Counted from the stretch's first letter, positions 44,470 to 52,851 are shown. The stretch: 64,000 nt of DNA from an uncultured Bacteroidales bacterium (GCA_903877385.1 CAIRDP010000018.1:1-64000), one strand, 5' to 3'. The notes: generated by a model not told the origin, from the letters alone. Numbers and translations: made by a program.

Positions 44470-45492
44470 TTATATCAAGGCTTTGTACCCTGTTTTGCCG
44501 AAAGCCTGGAGCAGTCCTTCCATGTCGGCATGAAATAAGCTGAAAATGATCCCTGTCATTGCCGAAAGCCGCCAGGCCGGGAGCAGTCCTGCTTTGCAGA
44601 AGACAGCCTTTTTGAAGTCTTTGCGGGCATCGGCGAAATCTTTGCGAATGAGTTTATGCCGGCCCGAAACCACGTAAGTGATCAGCCTGGTATTTTTAAA
44701 ATGCTTCTCTATAGATTCAGAATCCACTGTGAGTCTTGACTTCAGGTCCCCGGGAAGCGATTCAATAAACCTGTGGATATTAAAGGTCCGCTTTTCAAGG
44801 AGCTGTATGCTCATCACTTTTGTGATCTGGTTGCTGTGTATCCTGTATGCGGCAATGATGTCGTCGCAGAAATAAAATGGTCCCCTGCATGCCAGTTTAA
44901 GAATAGTGGGATAATCGGTGGTGGGATAGCCTTCAAAATGCCGGAAGCCTCCGATTTCAATGAGTGTGGATTTGCGGATGCTGATGGTCACGGCGGGGAT
45001 GAAGTTGTCGTAGCACAGGTCGTTCAGTATGATGCCCGTTGGATTATTGCTCCATGATTCGGGGATCTTTTCTCCAAATGCGGGAACTATGGAATGGGTC
45101 TTACCGCTCTCCGAAGCAAAGGCTCTGACTCTTCCCCAGCAAAGAACAACCTCAGGATGACTCTCAAGGGCATCGAATTGTTTCTGTAATTTGTCCTTCT
45201 CCCAAAAATCATCGCCTTCAAGGATGGAAATGTATTTCCCTTTCGAGATTTCCAGTCCATGGTTGTTGGTTTCGAACAATCTTAAAATTCCTTTATTGGA
45301 CTGGTATATGTATTGGATTCTGGGATCAGCGGCCGCCCATTCCCTGCATATGGATCCGGTATTGTCGGTGCTGCCGTCATCGAGGATGATCATTTCCCAG
45401 CCGGGGAATGTTTGCCCGATAACCGACTGTATGCAGCCTTTAATGAATTTTTCGTGATTGTATGTGGCAACAAGTATGCTGAATGCAGGCAT
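44470..45492 (-). CDS. family 2 glycosyltransferase
   Basis: A 340-aa GT-A fold glycosyltransferase. It starts FSILVATYNHEKFIKGCIQSV, with nucleotide-binding DDGSTDNTGSI and metal-binding acidic motif ISILEGDDFWEKDKLQKQ. A conserved region near 200 (GGFRHFEGYPTTDYPTILKLA) probably holds the catalytic base. The C-terminal 60 residues have a weak hydrophobic patch (PAWRLSAMTGIIFSLFHA) that may associate with the membrane. It probably adds a sugar to a surface glycan. It is isolated from other glycan genes and convergent with mutY by 4 bp. Confidence 0.9.
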   Translation of the reverse strand: MPAFSILVATYNHEKFIKGCIQSVIGQTFPGWEMIILDDGSTDNTGSICREWAAADPRIQYIYQSNKGILRLFETNNHGLEISKGKYISILEGDDFWEKDKLQKQFDALESHPEVVLCWGRVRAFASESGKTHSIVPAFGEKIPESWSNNPTGIILNDLCYDNFIPAVTISIRKSTLIEIGGFRHFEGYPTTDYPTILKLACRGPFYFCDDIIAAYRIHSNQITKVMSIQLLEKRTFNIHRFIESLPGDLKSRLTVDSESIEKHFKNTRLITYVVSGRHKLIRKDFADARKDFKKAVFCKAGLLPAWRLSAMTGIIFSLFHADMEGLLQAFGKTGYKALI

Positions 45493-45524
45493 ATTAAACA
45501 GCGAAATAAAGAGACATCATTTTA

Positions 45525-48500
45525 TCACGTTTTATCCTCACGATCTTCCTCACGATCTTCCTCGGGCAGCATGGTAACCAGCAGGTCCACCAGCATACTC
45601 TTACCGAACGGCTTTGCCAGGAAATACGAAGCTCCCCCGTTCATAATCTTTTCCTTCATCCCGGCCATGGTGAAGCCTGTGACGGCAATGATGGGAATAC
45701 CGGCATATCCCGATATCTTCCTGATTTCCTGCGTTGCCTGTATCCCGTCCATCCCCGGGCCCAGGTTTATATCCATCAGTATGGCATCGTACAAGCCCAC
45801 TACAGCCATCTTAATTGCATCTTCGGCATTGGAGGCAATATCAAGATCGTAATGTCCGCTAAGATAGGTTTTAACAAGAGCTGCATTGATGCTGTTATCC
45901 TCCACCAGCATTATCTTGTAACGCTCCGAGCCCGATCGCGGGGCTCTGGGCAGGGCCTGCGCCTTCGCGATAGTCTCATGCTCCCCGTCCGGGGGTGTGG
46001 GTTTCAGGGATTGTTCCACAAGCGGAAGCACGTCCATCACGTTCTCCTGGCTGTCAACCCCAGGTTCCAGCCTCGCAACAAGCATCACCGAATCCAGGAC
46101 TTTAAGCATCTCCTCTCCCGATTCATGGATGTACCTGGGCATAGCCTCCTGCTTCCCCTCCTTCATCATCTCCTCGCTGAAACCCATAATGCTGTTCACC
46201 GGCGAACGGAAATTCTGGTTCATGAAAGCAATGAGCGACGATTTCAAACGGTCAGATTCCTCGAGCCTGATCCTCGCAATATTGGATTCCTCCTGTGCTT
46301 TTTTACGCCTTTCCACTTCCTCTTCCAGGTCCTTTGTACGTTCTTCAACAAGGTACCTCAGAACTTTCTCCCTCGATTTCCTGATCCTGTAAGAAATAAA
46401 AAACCAGAATATCAGGATCAGCAAAAGGGCCAGGGGAAGGATAAACCAGGAGGTTTTATAGAAGTACGGACGTATTTTCAGGATAAATAATCGCTGTTCC
46501 CTGGTCCACTGTCCGTTATGCCCCAGGGCCATCACCTTGAATACATAATTGCCGGGGGGGAGATGGGTGTAATAAGCCTGCCTCCTGTTGCCCGCGCTCA
46601 CCCAAAAATGGTCGAAGCCCACCAGCATGTACTTGTACTGTATCTTTTCGGGGCTCAGGAACGAAGGCGAAGTATAATCGAATTCAATATCCACCGTGCC
46701 GGGATTCAGCACAAGGGGTAAAAGCGGATCGGTTTCGGTGTTGTTAACCAGGACTTTTGTAAGAAGGATGGAAAGCCTGTCGGTAAACGGGGTAATCTTA
46801 TCAACATCCAGCATCGCCAGCCCCCGGGGAGTCGGTACCCACAGGCGGTTATCGGCAGTGATGCATCCTCCCGGGAATACCCTGCCGCTGCATTCAGCCG
46901 TGAGCATACCCTCGGGCTTTCCGTAAACCACAGGCTTCAGCAGGTCATTTTTATTATCATGATACGCTATCAGTTCGTTCCTCGACAGGGAGAATATCCC
47001 CTTATTGGAAGTCATCCACAGCCTGCTGTTGTGATCCTCGAGTATCTGCAGAATGCCATCGGCATACAGCCCGTCATCAGTATTGAAAACATAGCTCGAA
47101 TCATTCTCCAGCATCACCAGTCCGCCATGCCCGCAGCCCACCCATACCATCCCCTCCATATCTTCGTACAGGCAATGGATCACATTGTCGGGCAGCCCGG
47201 TTTCGGTGGTCAGCCACCTGATCTTCCCCTTACCTATGATATTGAGGCCGCCTCCCTTGGTCCCGGCCAGCATCCTCCCTTTGTGGTCCTCAAGAAAACA
47301 AAGCACCTGTTCGTTCGAAAGTCCCTTTTTGCTGTTCAGCCATTCGATCTTCCCGTTGTAAAGCACGTTGATCCCCGCATTGGCGGTGCCAACCCAGAGT
47401 TTACCGCTCCTGTCCACGTACAGGGCGAGTATGACATCCGACGCAAGGCCATCCGCAGAGGTCATATGGATTATCTTATCCTTGCTGTAACCGAAAAGCC
47501 CTGCGCCGTCGGTCCCAATCCACAGCATACCCGAGCTGTCGTAGGCCAGGGTGTTCACGGGAATAGGGGGAAGGCCGATTTTTTTCTCAAGTTTTTCTAT
47601 GCCTGCGGATGAGATCTCGTTTAAGGCACCCTTGCCTGTTCCCACGTAAACTATCCCGCCGGGGCACTTGAGTACGGGACCCGTCATATGGTCGCTAAGG
47701 CCTTCATCCTCGGTATACAGCTTTATGATCCTGGGGCGAAGTGCGTTCAGGCCCGAACCCTCGGTGCCCACCCATAAGGTATGCTCCCGGTCCTCGAAGA
47801 TACTGCTGATGACATTTCCCGACAGGCCTTCCGATGAAGTGATCCCGCTGATCCTGCCTTCTTTTTCAAGGTAAAGCCCGCTGTTTGTCCCCACCCAGAT
47901 ACCTCCGCCCGAATCCCTGAATAGCCTGAGGATGTTCTGGCTGAAATCTTTTCCGAAAGCTGCATACCTGCTGAACTTTCCCTGGCTGAAGATATTGATC
48001 CCCCCTCCGTTTGTGCCTATCCAGAGGTTCCCGTATGCATCGAAGCACAATGAACGGATGTCGTTATGGCTAAGCCCGTCGCGGGTCGAGTATACTTTGA
48101 TCAACCCGTTCTGCAGGTGGCACAAGCCGAAACGGGTGCCTATCCAAAGCGAACTGTCACGGTCGCAAAGCAGGGCCTGCACATAATTATTCGGCAAACC
48201 GTTTTTATCGGTGAAGAACGTCATCTTCCCGTCAAAAGCAAGATGCCCCAGGCCTATGCCGTCGGTGCCGAACCACAGTCCTTTGCCCGGATTTTCTGAC
48301 AGCGCCAGCACGCTTTTGATCCAGTTGAGCTCCCTGTCGAAGATGCGGCCGAATTGAAGTTTTTTATAACGGAGGATATCTCCGTGGTAAAATCCCACCA
48401 CCATGGATGAATCGCTGAAGAGATACAGGCTCTGAACATCCTTATTGGCGAAATTAGGGTTGTTCGAAGGGTCGAAGGTGAAGAAGCTGTTGCCGTCGAA

Positions 48501-48707
48501 ACGTACAAGACCTTCCTCGGTGGCAAGCCAGATGAAGCCGTCGGGGGTCTGGGCGACGGCCCGGATGCTGTTAACCGGCAGGCCGTTGTCGGAGGTCCAT
48601 GCCCGCACCGAATAATCCTGTTTCAGGCCGGGAATGTTGCCGCTGAGCGCCGGATGCACGAATGCGATGAGCGCGAGAAGGATTATGCCGGGTACAGGGT
48701 TTTTCAT
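45525..48707 (-). CDS. propeller-type hybrid sensor lacking the ATPase domain, with REC domain
   Basis: A 1060-aa membrane protein. A signal peptide (IILLALIAFVHPALSG) precedes a large periplasmic two-component propeller region (about 30-690) of repeats such as GTDGAGLFGYSKD and WIGTRFGLCHL. A Y_Y_Y domain (about 690-755) and a membrane helix (WFILPLALLLILIFWFFI) follow, then a coiled coil. A HisKA-like helix pair has the H-box changed to MNQNFRSPVNSIMGFS, with Gln where His should be. No HATPase N, G1 or G2 box follows. A linker leads straight to a receiver domain (YKIMLVEDNSINAAL, phospho-Asp in AILMDINLGPGMDG, Lys in LAKPFG). There is no DNA-binding domain. It may therefore pass a signal to, or receive phosphate from, a partner kinase. 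The C-terminal PEEDREEDRED is repeat-encoded. Confidence 0.88.
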   Translation of the reverse strand: MKNPVPGIILLALIAFVHPALSGNIPGLKQDYSVRAWTSDNGLPVNSIRAVAQTPDGFIWLATEEGLVRFDGNSFFTFDPSNNPNFANKDVQSLYLFSDSSMVVGFYHGDILRYKKLQFGRIFDRELNWIKSVLALSENPGKGLWFGTDGIGLGHLAFDGKMTFFTDKNGLPNNYVQALLCDRDSSLWIGTRFGLCHLQNGLIKVYSTRDGLSHNDIRSLCFDAYGNLWIGTNGGGINIFSQGKFSRYAAFGKDFSQNILRLFRDSGGGIWVGTNSGLYLEKEGRISGITSSEGLSGNVISSIFEDREHTLWVGTEGSGLNALRPRIIKLYTEDEGLSDHMTGPVLKCPGGIVYVGTGKGALNEISSAGIEKLEKKIGLPPIPVNTLAYDSSGMLWIGTDGAGLFGYSKDKIIHMTSADGLASDVILALYVDRSGKLWVGTANAGINVLYNGKIEWLNSKKGLSNEQVLCFLEDHKGRMLAGTKGGGLNIIGKGKIRWLTTETGLPDNVIHCLYEDMEGMVWVGCGHGGLVMLENDSSYVFNTDDGLYADGILQILEDHNSRLWMTSNKGIFSLSRNELIAYHDNKNDLLKPVVYGKPEGMLTAECSGRVFPGGCITADNRLWVPTPRGLAMLDVDKITPFTDRLSILLTKVLVNNTETDPLLPLVLNPGTVDIEFDYTSPSFLSPEKIQYKYMLVGFDHFWVSAGNRRQAYYTHLPPGNYVFKVMALGHNGQWTREQRLFILKIRPYFYKTSWFILPLALLLILIFWFFISYRIRKSREKVLRYLVEERTKDLEEEVERRKKAQEESNIARIRLEESDRLKSSLIAFMNQNFRSPVNSIMGFSEEMMKEGKQEAMPRYIHESGEEMLKVLDSVMLVARLEPGVDSQENVMDVLPLVEQSLKPTPPDGEHETIAKAQALPRAPRSGSERYKIMLVEDNSINAALVKTYLSGHYDLDIASNAEDAIKMAVVGLYDAILMDINLGPGMDGIQATQEIRKISGYAGIPIIAVTGFTMAGMKEKIMNGGASYFLAKPFGKSMLVDLLVTMLPEEDREEDREDKT
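45530..45564. repeat. TCACGATCTTCC repeat (family C) at the sensor gene 3' end
   Basis: CACGATCTTCCT occurs twice in tandem, preceded by the related ATCACGTTTTATCC. It encodes the acidic/basic tail EEDREEDRED of the sensor protein. The same words appear in the polA linker. Confidence 0.55.
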
Positions 48708-48766
48708 ATCGCCGGATGTGGATGTAAATGTAAAACATTTTTTTGCATATTTCCCAACGAAGTTTT

Positions 48767-48774
48767 TACCTTTG
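48767..48774 (+). promoter_or_regulatory. Bacteroidota -7 box for the MgtE-sensor/NRAMP operon
   Basis: TACCTTTG matches TAnnTTTG. The predicted transcript starts near 48781 and has a leader of about 115 nt before the first large gene, unusually long for this window. Confidence 0.6.
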
Positions 48775-48797
48775 CAGCACACAACATTTACAACATA

Positions 48798-48842
48798 ATG
48801 GACCCTTATCCGGCGAAAAATAATTCAGTAATCATCCCATAG
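48798..48842 (+). CDS. possible 14-aa leader peptide (starts Met-Asp-Pro-Tyr-Pro)
   Basis: The first ATG after the promoter opens a 14-codon frame, MDPYPAKNNSVIIP, ending at TAG 48840-48842. It is out of frame with the downstream gene. Enterobacterial mgtL, the leader of the Mg2+ transporter gene mgtA, starts MEPDP; acidic-proline starts of this kind destabilise ribosomes at low Mg2+. A Bacteroidota leader of similar type is not known to me. The resemblance covers only five residues, so it may be chance. Confidence 0.35.
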   Translation: MDPYPAKNNSVIIP

Positions 48843-48855
48843 TCCGGTATGCCAT

Positions 48856-48908
48856 CTGCCCCGCGGCAGGTGCATCTTCCGGGTTATGCTAACGTATGGA
48901 GGATGCAC
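48856..48908 (+). promoter_or_regulatory. leader hairpins overlapping the start of the MgtE-sensor gene
   Basis: CTGCC/GGCAG (48856-48869) is followed by an 11-bp stem. GTGCATCTTCC (48870-48880) pairs with GGAGGATGCAC (48898-48908), with one G-U pair and a 17-nt loop. The right arm covers the ATG at 48896 and the GGAGG-like run, and the alternative ATG (48911) lies just past it. This could gate translation initiation. Confidence 0.5.
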
Positions 48909-50185
48909 TAATGACTTCACAAACCACATTCTACTTCAGCCAGTTTGCAGGCAGGAAGTTTTTTGACAATACCGGCGAAACCCTCGGCAGGATCAGCGAT
49001 TTCCTGATCGATGTCCGCGCCTGGACCCTCGAAACAAATGAACCCCAGCGGCCGCGGCTTATCGCAGTCAGCGTAAAACAGGGCAAAGAACTGAAGTTTT
49101 TCGAATTTCAGAATTTTGAGATCAGGAAGTATAAAGGGAAACTTCAGCTCATCTGCAGGGAGCTTAAAGAACTGAATACGAGTTCACTTCAGAACTGCAT
49201 CTGGCTTAAGGAAAATATTCTCGACAAACAGATCGTCGACCTCGAAGGCAGGAAGCTGGTGAGGGTAAATGATGTGCGCATGGTCATGGTTCCTTCGGGG
49301 ACGTATGCACTGGCTGTGGATGTAGGGATTGAAGGACTGCTGAGGCGGCTGGGTGTGCTTGGAGCCATCAGTACTTTCGTCGAAAGTTTCGGCCTGGACC
49401 TACCCTCCAGGATGATCCTCTGGGATGATATAGAAGCTGTGGATTTCTCCAACTCCAGCATCAAGCTTTCAAAAGCCCAGAGCAAACTGCATACTTTGCA
49501 TCCTTCGGACCTTGCCGATATCATCGAAGACCTCGACAAGGCTTCCCGCGCTTATGTTTTCTCAACCCTCGACGAAGAGAAAGCCGCCGACGTGCTCGAG
49601 GAACTCGAACCCGAAGTCCAGGCCCATATCGTCGAAAGCCTGCCTGTTGGCAAGGTCGCCGATGTGCTTGAGAAAATGCCGGCCGATGAGGTGGCGGATA
49701 TCATGGACGAACTCGGTGTGAAGAAAGCCGAAGAACTCCTCAATGAAATGGAAGATGAAAGCTCCAAGGAAGTCCGCGAACTCCTGGAGTATGCCGATAA
49801 AGTAGTGGGTTCCATCATGAGCACCGATTACATGACCTTCAGCGCCGACCTCACGGTTGAAGAGACCTTCAGGGCATTGCGCAAGGAAAAACCAGAGCCT
49901 TCCTACATCTATTCCATCTTCGTGGTGGATAAGAAAGACAAGCTCGTTTCGGCTGTCTCCCTGGGCGAATTGGTGATCTCCGATCCTCTTCTGACCCTCG
50001 GCCAGATCATGAAACGAAACCCGGTCACGGTATACGACGACGACGACATAGATTCCCTTGCCGAGATCGTTTCGAAATACAACCTGCTGGCTGTGCCGGT
50101 GATCAACCGTTCGCAGGAACTGGAAGGCGTTGTCGTTATTGAAGATATCGTTGAAGACCTGCTCGACAAACGTAAAACCAAATAA
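48896..50185 (+). CDS. MgtE-type Mg2+-sensor protein (PRC-barrel, MgtE_N and CBS domains) without membrane domain
   Basis: A 429-aa soluble protein. Two PRC-barrel-like segments come first (about 10-85, FAGRKFFDNTGETLGRISDF; and 105-185, DKQIVDLEGRKLVRVNDVRM). The MgtE N-terminal helical superfamily domain (about 195-300) has LHPSDLADIIEDLDKASR, LEELEPEVQAHIVESLP and MPADEVADIMDELG. A CBS pair (about 305-425) has VGSIMSTDYMTFSADLTVEE and LLAVPVINRSQELEGVVVIEDIVEDLLDK. In MgtE the N and CBS domains bind Mg2+ and gate the pore. Here the pore domain is missing and an NRAMP-family permease follows after 15 bp. ATG 48911 (MTSQTTFYF) is an alternative start. Confidence 0.88.
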   Translation: MEDALMTSQTTFYFSQFAGRKFFDNTGETLGRISDFLIDVRAWTLETNEPQRPRLIAVSVKQGKELKFFEFQNFEIRKYKGKLQLICRELKELNTSSLQNCIWLKENILDKQIVDLEGRKLVRVNDVRMVMVPSGTYALAVDVGIEGLLRRLGVLGAISTFVESFGLDLPSRMILWDDIEAVDFSNSSIKLSKAQSKLHTLHPSDLADIIEDLDKASRAYVFSTLDEEKAADVLEELEPEVQAHIVESLPVGKVADVLEKMPADEVADIMDELGVKKAEELLNEMEDESSKEVRELLEYADKVVGSIMSTDYMTFSADLTVEETFRALRKEKPEPSYIYSIFVVDKKDKLVSAVSLGELVISDPLLTLGQIMKRNPVTVYDDDDIDSLAEIVSKYNLLAVPVINRSQELEGVVVIEDIVEDLLDKRKTK

Positions 50186-50200
50186 TCCCGGAGGACAGCT

Positions 50201-51448
50201 ATGACGACTTCAAACATACGCCGTTCCTGGTGGAAACGCTTTCTCTTATTCCTCGCCATCCTCGGGCCCGGGATCATCACCGGCAGCGTCGACAACGATG
50301 CCGGCGGCATAACCACGTATTCGGTAGCCGGCGCAACATACGGCTACCAGCTCATCTGGACCCTGATTCCTGCATTCATCGTGCTTATCGTGATACAGGA
50401 AATGAACGCCCGAATGGGTATAGTAACGGGTAAGGGCCTTGCAGACCTCATCCGCGAAAATGCAGGCGTCAAAGTCACTTTTTTTATTTTCGTAGGACTG
50501 CTGATAGCGGATATCGGGAATACAACCACTGAGTTCGCTGGTGTAGCCGGATCGATGGAGATCTTCGGGATCTCAAAATATATTTCGGTACCCCTGGCGG
50601 CGCTAATGGTCTGGCTGCTTGTGGTCAAAGGGAATTACTCTATAGCCGAAAGGATCTTCCTGCTTTTCAGCGTGTCGCTGCTCGTTTATGTAGTGTCGGC
50701 CCTGCTCGGGAAGCCCCACTGGAGCGAGATCGGGCACAGCATTACCCATCCCAGCGTGAATATGAACACAAAATCAATCGCCATGGTGATAGGTGTAATC
50801 GGTACGACCATAGCGCCCTGGATGCAATTTTACATGCAATCCGCAGTCATTGAAAAAGGACTTAAGATCAAGGATTACAGTTATGTGCTTCTGGATATCC
50901 TGGTTGGTTGCATAGCCACAGTGGTTGTGGCATTCTTTATTATCGTGGCTTGCGCATCCACTCTTCATGTAAAAGGGATCAGCATTGAGGAAGCCAAGGA
51001 CGCGGCTCTCGCCCTGCAACCCCTGGCCGGCAAGCTGGCACAATTTCTTTTTGCTTTCGGATTGTTCATTGCTTCAATTTTCTCGGCAACCATTCTCCCG
51101 ATCGCGACAGCTTTCTATGTTTGCGAAGCTTTTGGTTTTGAAGCCGGCATCGACAAAAAATGGAAAGAAGCCCCCGAGTTTTATTTCCTTTATACCCTTA
51201 TCATTATACTGGCGGGCATCATCATCCTGATGCCGAATGCCCCGCTGATAGGGATCTCCATATGGTCGCAGGTGCTCAACGGCATGCTGCTGCCTGTTGT
51301 TCTGATCTGCATGATGCTCCTTGTGAACAATAAAAAGATCATGGGTGAGCATGTGAATAAGAAGTTGGGCAACCTGATCGGCTGGGGAGCGGTAGCGGTG
51401 CTCATCGCACTTTCACTGACCTTGCTGGTGATGCCTCTTTTTACCTGA
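50201..51448 (+). CDS. NRAMP-family divalent metal transporter (NRAMP-related Mg2+/Mn2+ type)
   Basis: A 415-aa inner-membrane protein with eleven predicted helices. TM1 reads FLAILGPGIITGSVDNDAGGITTYS. The canonical NRAMP DPGN is replaced by DNDAGG. TM6 has TTIAPWMQFYMQSAVIEKG in place of the MPH motif. Such changes are seen in NRAMP-related magnesium transporters and other distant members, so Mn2+/Fe2+ specificity should not be assumed. The preceding gene supplies MgtE-like Mg2+-sensing domains and probably gates this permease as a separate subunit. The gene is followed by a short CATCC repeat and the convergent gldD. Confidence 0.88.
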   Translation: MTTSNIRRSWWKRFLLFLAILGPGIITGSVDNDAGGITTYSVAGATYGYQLIWTLIPAFIVLIVIQEMNARMGIVTGKGLADLIRENAGVKVTFFIFVGLLIADIGNTTTEFAGVAGSMEIFGISKYISVPLAALMVWLLVVKGNYSIAERIFLLFSVSLLVYVVSALLGKPHWSEIGHSITHPSVNMNTKSIAMVIGVIGTTIAPWMQFYMQSAVIEKGLKIKDYSYVLLDILVGCIATVVVAFFIIVACASTLHVKGISIEEAKDAALALQPLAGKLAQFLFAFGLFIASIFSATILPIATAFYVCEAFGFEAGIDKKWKEAPEFYFLYTLIIILAGIIILMPNAPLIGISIWSQVLNGMLLPVVLICMMLLVNNKKIMGEHVNKKLGNLIGWGAVAVLIALSLTLLVMPLFT

Positions 51449-51465
51449 AACGGCTCAACCCATCC

Positions 51466-51493
51466 TGCATCCCACATCGGCGCGAAGTGCCCT
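51466..51493. repeat. family A repeat after the NRAMP gene
   Basis: CATCCTGCATCCCACATC is followed by the palindrome GGCGCGAAGTGCC (51479-51491), in the gap between convergent NRAMP and gldD genes. Confidence 0.6.
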
Positions 51494-51495
51494 CC

Positions 51496-52068
51496 TCACT
51501 TCTTCCACCTGAAAGTAGCGATCATATGCTCTATGTCTTCCTTAAGGAATCCTATCACCGGCTGAAGCGAGTCGTTGTTCGGCACCAGGTTGAAATATAA
51601 GGCCCCGCGCACAAATTTTGAAACGCTGTCGGTAAGGTAAAACTGGTAAGTGGAAGCGGCATCAGAACCCTTGATGTCGAAGACAAGACCGTAGATCTTG
51701 TTTGGAGCATCCAGGTACTCCCTCTGCTGGATAGCGCTTGCTTTCGGGATATGCTTGTTCACCAGGGTCCGTGAATCCTCCAGGTATTGTTTAAGGTTAT
51801 TATTGATCACCTTGTAACTGAAATGAAGCTGGGCATTGAAAGGCACGTACAGGATATTGATCCAGTACGGCTCGGTCATGCGTGAGCTGTCGGGCAGGAT
51901 ACGCGCATACACCGGGTATTCGAAAGTATAAGGGAAAGTGGTGTCAAACTTCTTATATGTTTTCGAAGGCAGGTCAATCCTGAAATACCCCCTGGGCTTC
52001 GGCGTGAAGTCAGAGTTGCAGGCGCAGAGCGCCGGGATGAGAAGCAAGATCAGGAGTAAGTGTTTCAT
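51496..52068 (-). CDS. gldD: gliding motility lipoprotein GldD
   Basis: A 190-aa lipoprotein. Signal and lipobox are MKHLLLILLLIPALCAC. The GldD hallmark NSDFTPKPRGYFRIDLPSK follows directly. Further conserved stretches are PYWINILYVPFNAQLHFSYK and YGLVFDIKGSDAASTYQFY. In Flavobacterium GldD is needed for gliding and for T9SS function, and the genes ssb and gldD are adjacent, as here. Gliding itself is not implied; many non-gliding Bacteroidota with T9SS keep gldD. gldE, often found between or beside them, is absent. The start at 52068 is chosen; the frame before it is repeat-encoded. Confidence 0.9.
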   Translation of the reverse strand: MKHLLLILLLIPALCACNSDFTPKPRGYFRIDLPSKTYKKFDTTFPYTFEYPVYARILPDSSRMTEPYWINILYVPFNAQLHFSYKVINNNLKQYLEDSRTLVNKHIPKASAIQQREYLDAPNKIYGLVFDIKGSDAASTYQFYLTDSVSKFVRGALYFNLVPNNDSLQPVIGFLKEDIEHMIATFRWKK

Positions 52069-52076
52069 TAACAAAA

Positions 52077-52173
52077 AATAGCGAAATAGCGAAATAGCAA
52101 GATAGCGAAACAAAGTAGCGAAATCATCTCAGTGAACAATTTCGCTACTTCGCCACCTCACTACTTCGTTACT
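52077..52173. repeat. AATAGCGAAATAGCG / TTCGCTACTTCG repeat (family D)
   Basis: Five TAGCGAAA-type words are followed by complementary TTCGCTACTTCGCC words. AAGTAGCGAAAT (52113-52124) pairs perfectly with ATTTCGCTACTT (52139-52150). The block fills the ssb-gldD gap, starting two bases after the ssb stop. Traces of the same words lie at 8766-8785. Confidence 0.75.
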
Positions 52174-52174
52174 T

Positions 52175-52603
52175 TTAAAACGGTAAATCATCCTCCGGTG
52201 TGGGAGGCGAAAACGATTCTTCCTTTTCGGCAGTTACAGCGGCCCCGCTTTCTTCACGGCGCGCACCGCCTCCGCCTCCAAGCATCTGAAGCACATCACC
52301 CATGATTTCATAGATGAACTTCTTTACACCGTCCTTATCTTCGTATTCCCTTTTCCTTATACGGCCTTCGATATAAACGGTATTTCCTTTTTTCAGGTAG
52401 TTCTCGGCAACATCAGCCAGCGCTCTCCACAAAACAATATTATGCCATTCGGTATGTGATGCCTTTTCGCCATCCTTGCCCTTGTATTGCTCGGTGGTTG
52501 CAAGGGAGAAACTTGCTTTCTTGACCCCGTTGTCGAACCTCTGAACCTCAGGATCCCTCCCGAGGTTTCCTACCAAAATCACTTTGTTGATTCCAGCTGC
52601 CAT
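52175..52603 (-). CDS. ssb: single-stranded DNA-binding protein
   Basis: A 142-aa SSB. The OB fold (about 1-105) begins MAAGINKVILVGNLGRDPEV, with YKGKDGEKASHTEWHNIVLW, YLKKGNTVYIEGRIRKREYE and the C-terminal strand FIYEIMGDVLQML. A short Gly/Glu-rich linker ends in the acidic tip PEDDLPF, which recruits repair and replication proteins. ATG 52603 is chosen. A TATTTTTG box lies 21 nt upstream. It is upstream of gldD. Confidence 0.96.
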   Translation of the reverse strand: MAAGINKVILVGNLGRDPEVQRFDNGVKKASFSLATTEQYKGKDGEKASHTEWHNIVLWRALADVAENYLKKGNTVYIEGRIRKREYEDKDGVKKFIYEIMGDVLQMLGGGGGARREESGAAVTAEKEESFSPPTPEDDLPF

Positions 52604-52624
52604 GTTTGTAAATTTTAAGTGAAA

Positions 52625-52632
52625 CAAAAATA
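52625..52632 (-). promoter_or_regulatory. Bacteroidota -7 box for ssb
   Basis: TATTTTTG on the minus strand, 21 nt before the ssb ATG. The rest of 52604-52851 holds an AT-rich stretch and the CCAGTAAC repeat, with no gene. Confidence 0.5.
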
Positions 52633-52814
52633 CTCTATTTTCTCCTTAATCCCCCAATCCCCGAAAAGTGATACGCATATTGGAATATTTTTTTTAATCT
52701 TTTTTCCTTGTAGCGTATTCAGACCTGCATTGAGACTTACAAACTTGCGAGCGAATACCATATTACAATAATTCCGATCTTTGCAGACAACGTTTTACAC
52801 TGAACCCCTGTCTT

Positions 52815-52844
52815 CCAGTAACCCAGTAACCCAGTAACCCAGTC
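52815..52844. repeat. CCAGTAAC tandem repeat upstream of the M14 carboxypeptidase
   Basis: Nearly four head-to-tail copies of an 8-nt unit, ending seven bases before the ATG at 52852. Related to family B words. Confidence 0.7.
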
Positions 52845-52851
52845 CCCCGCC

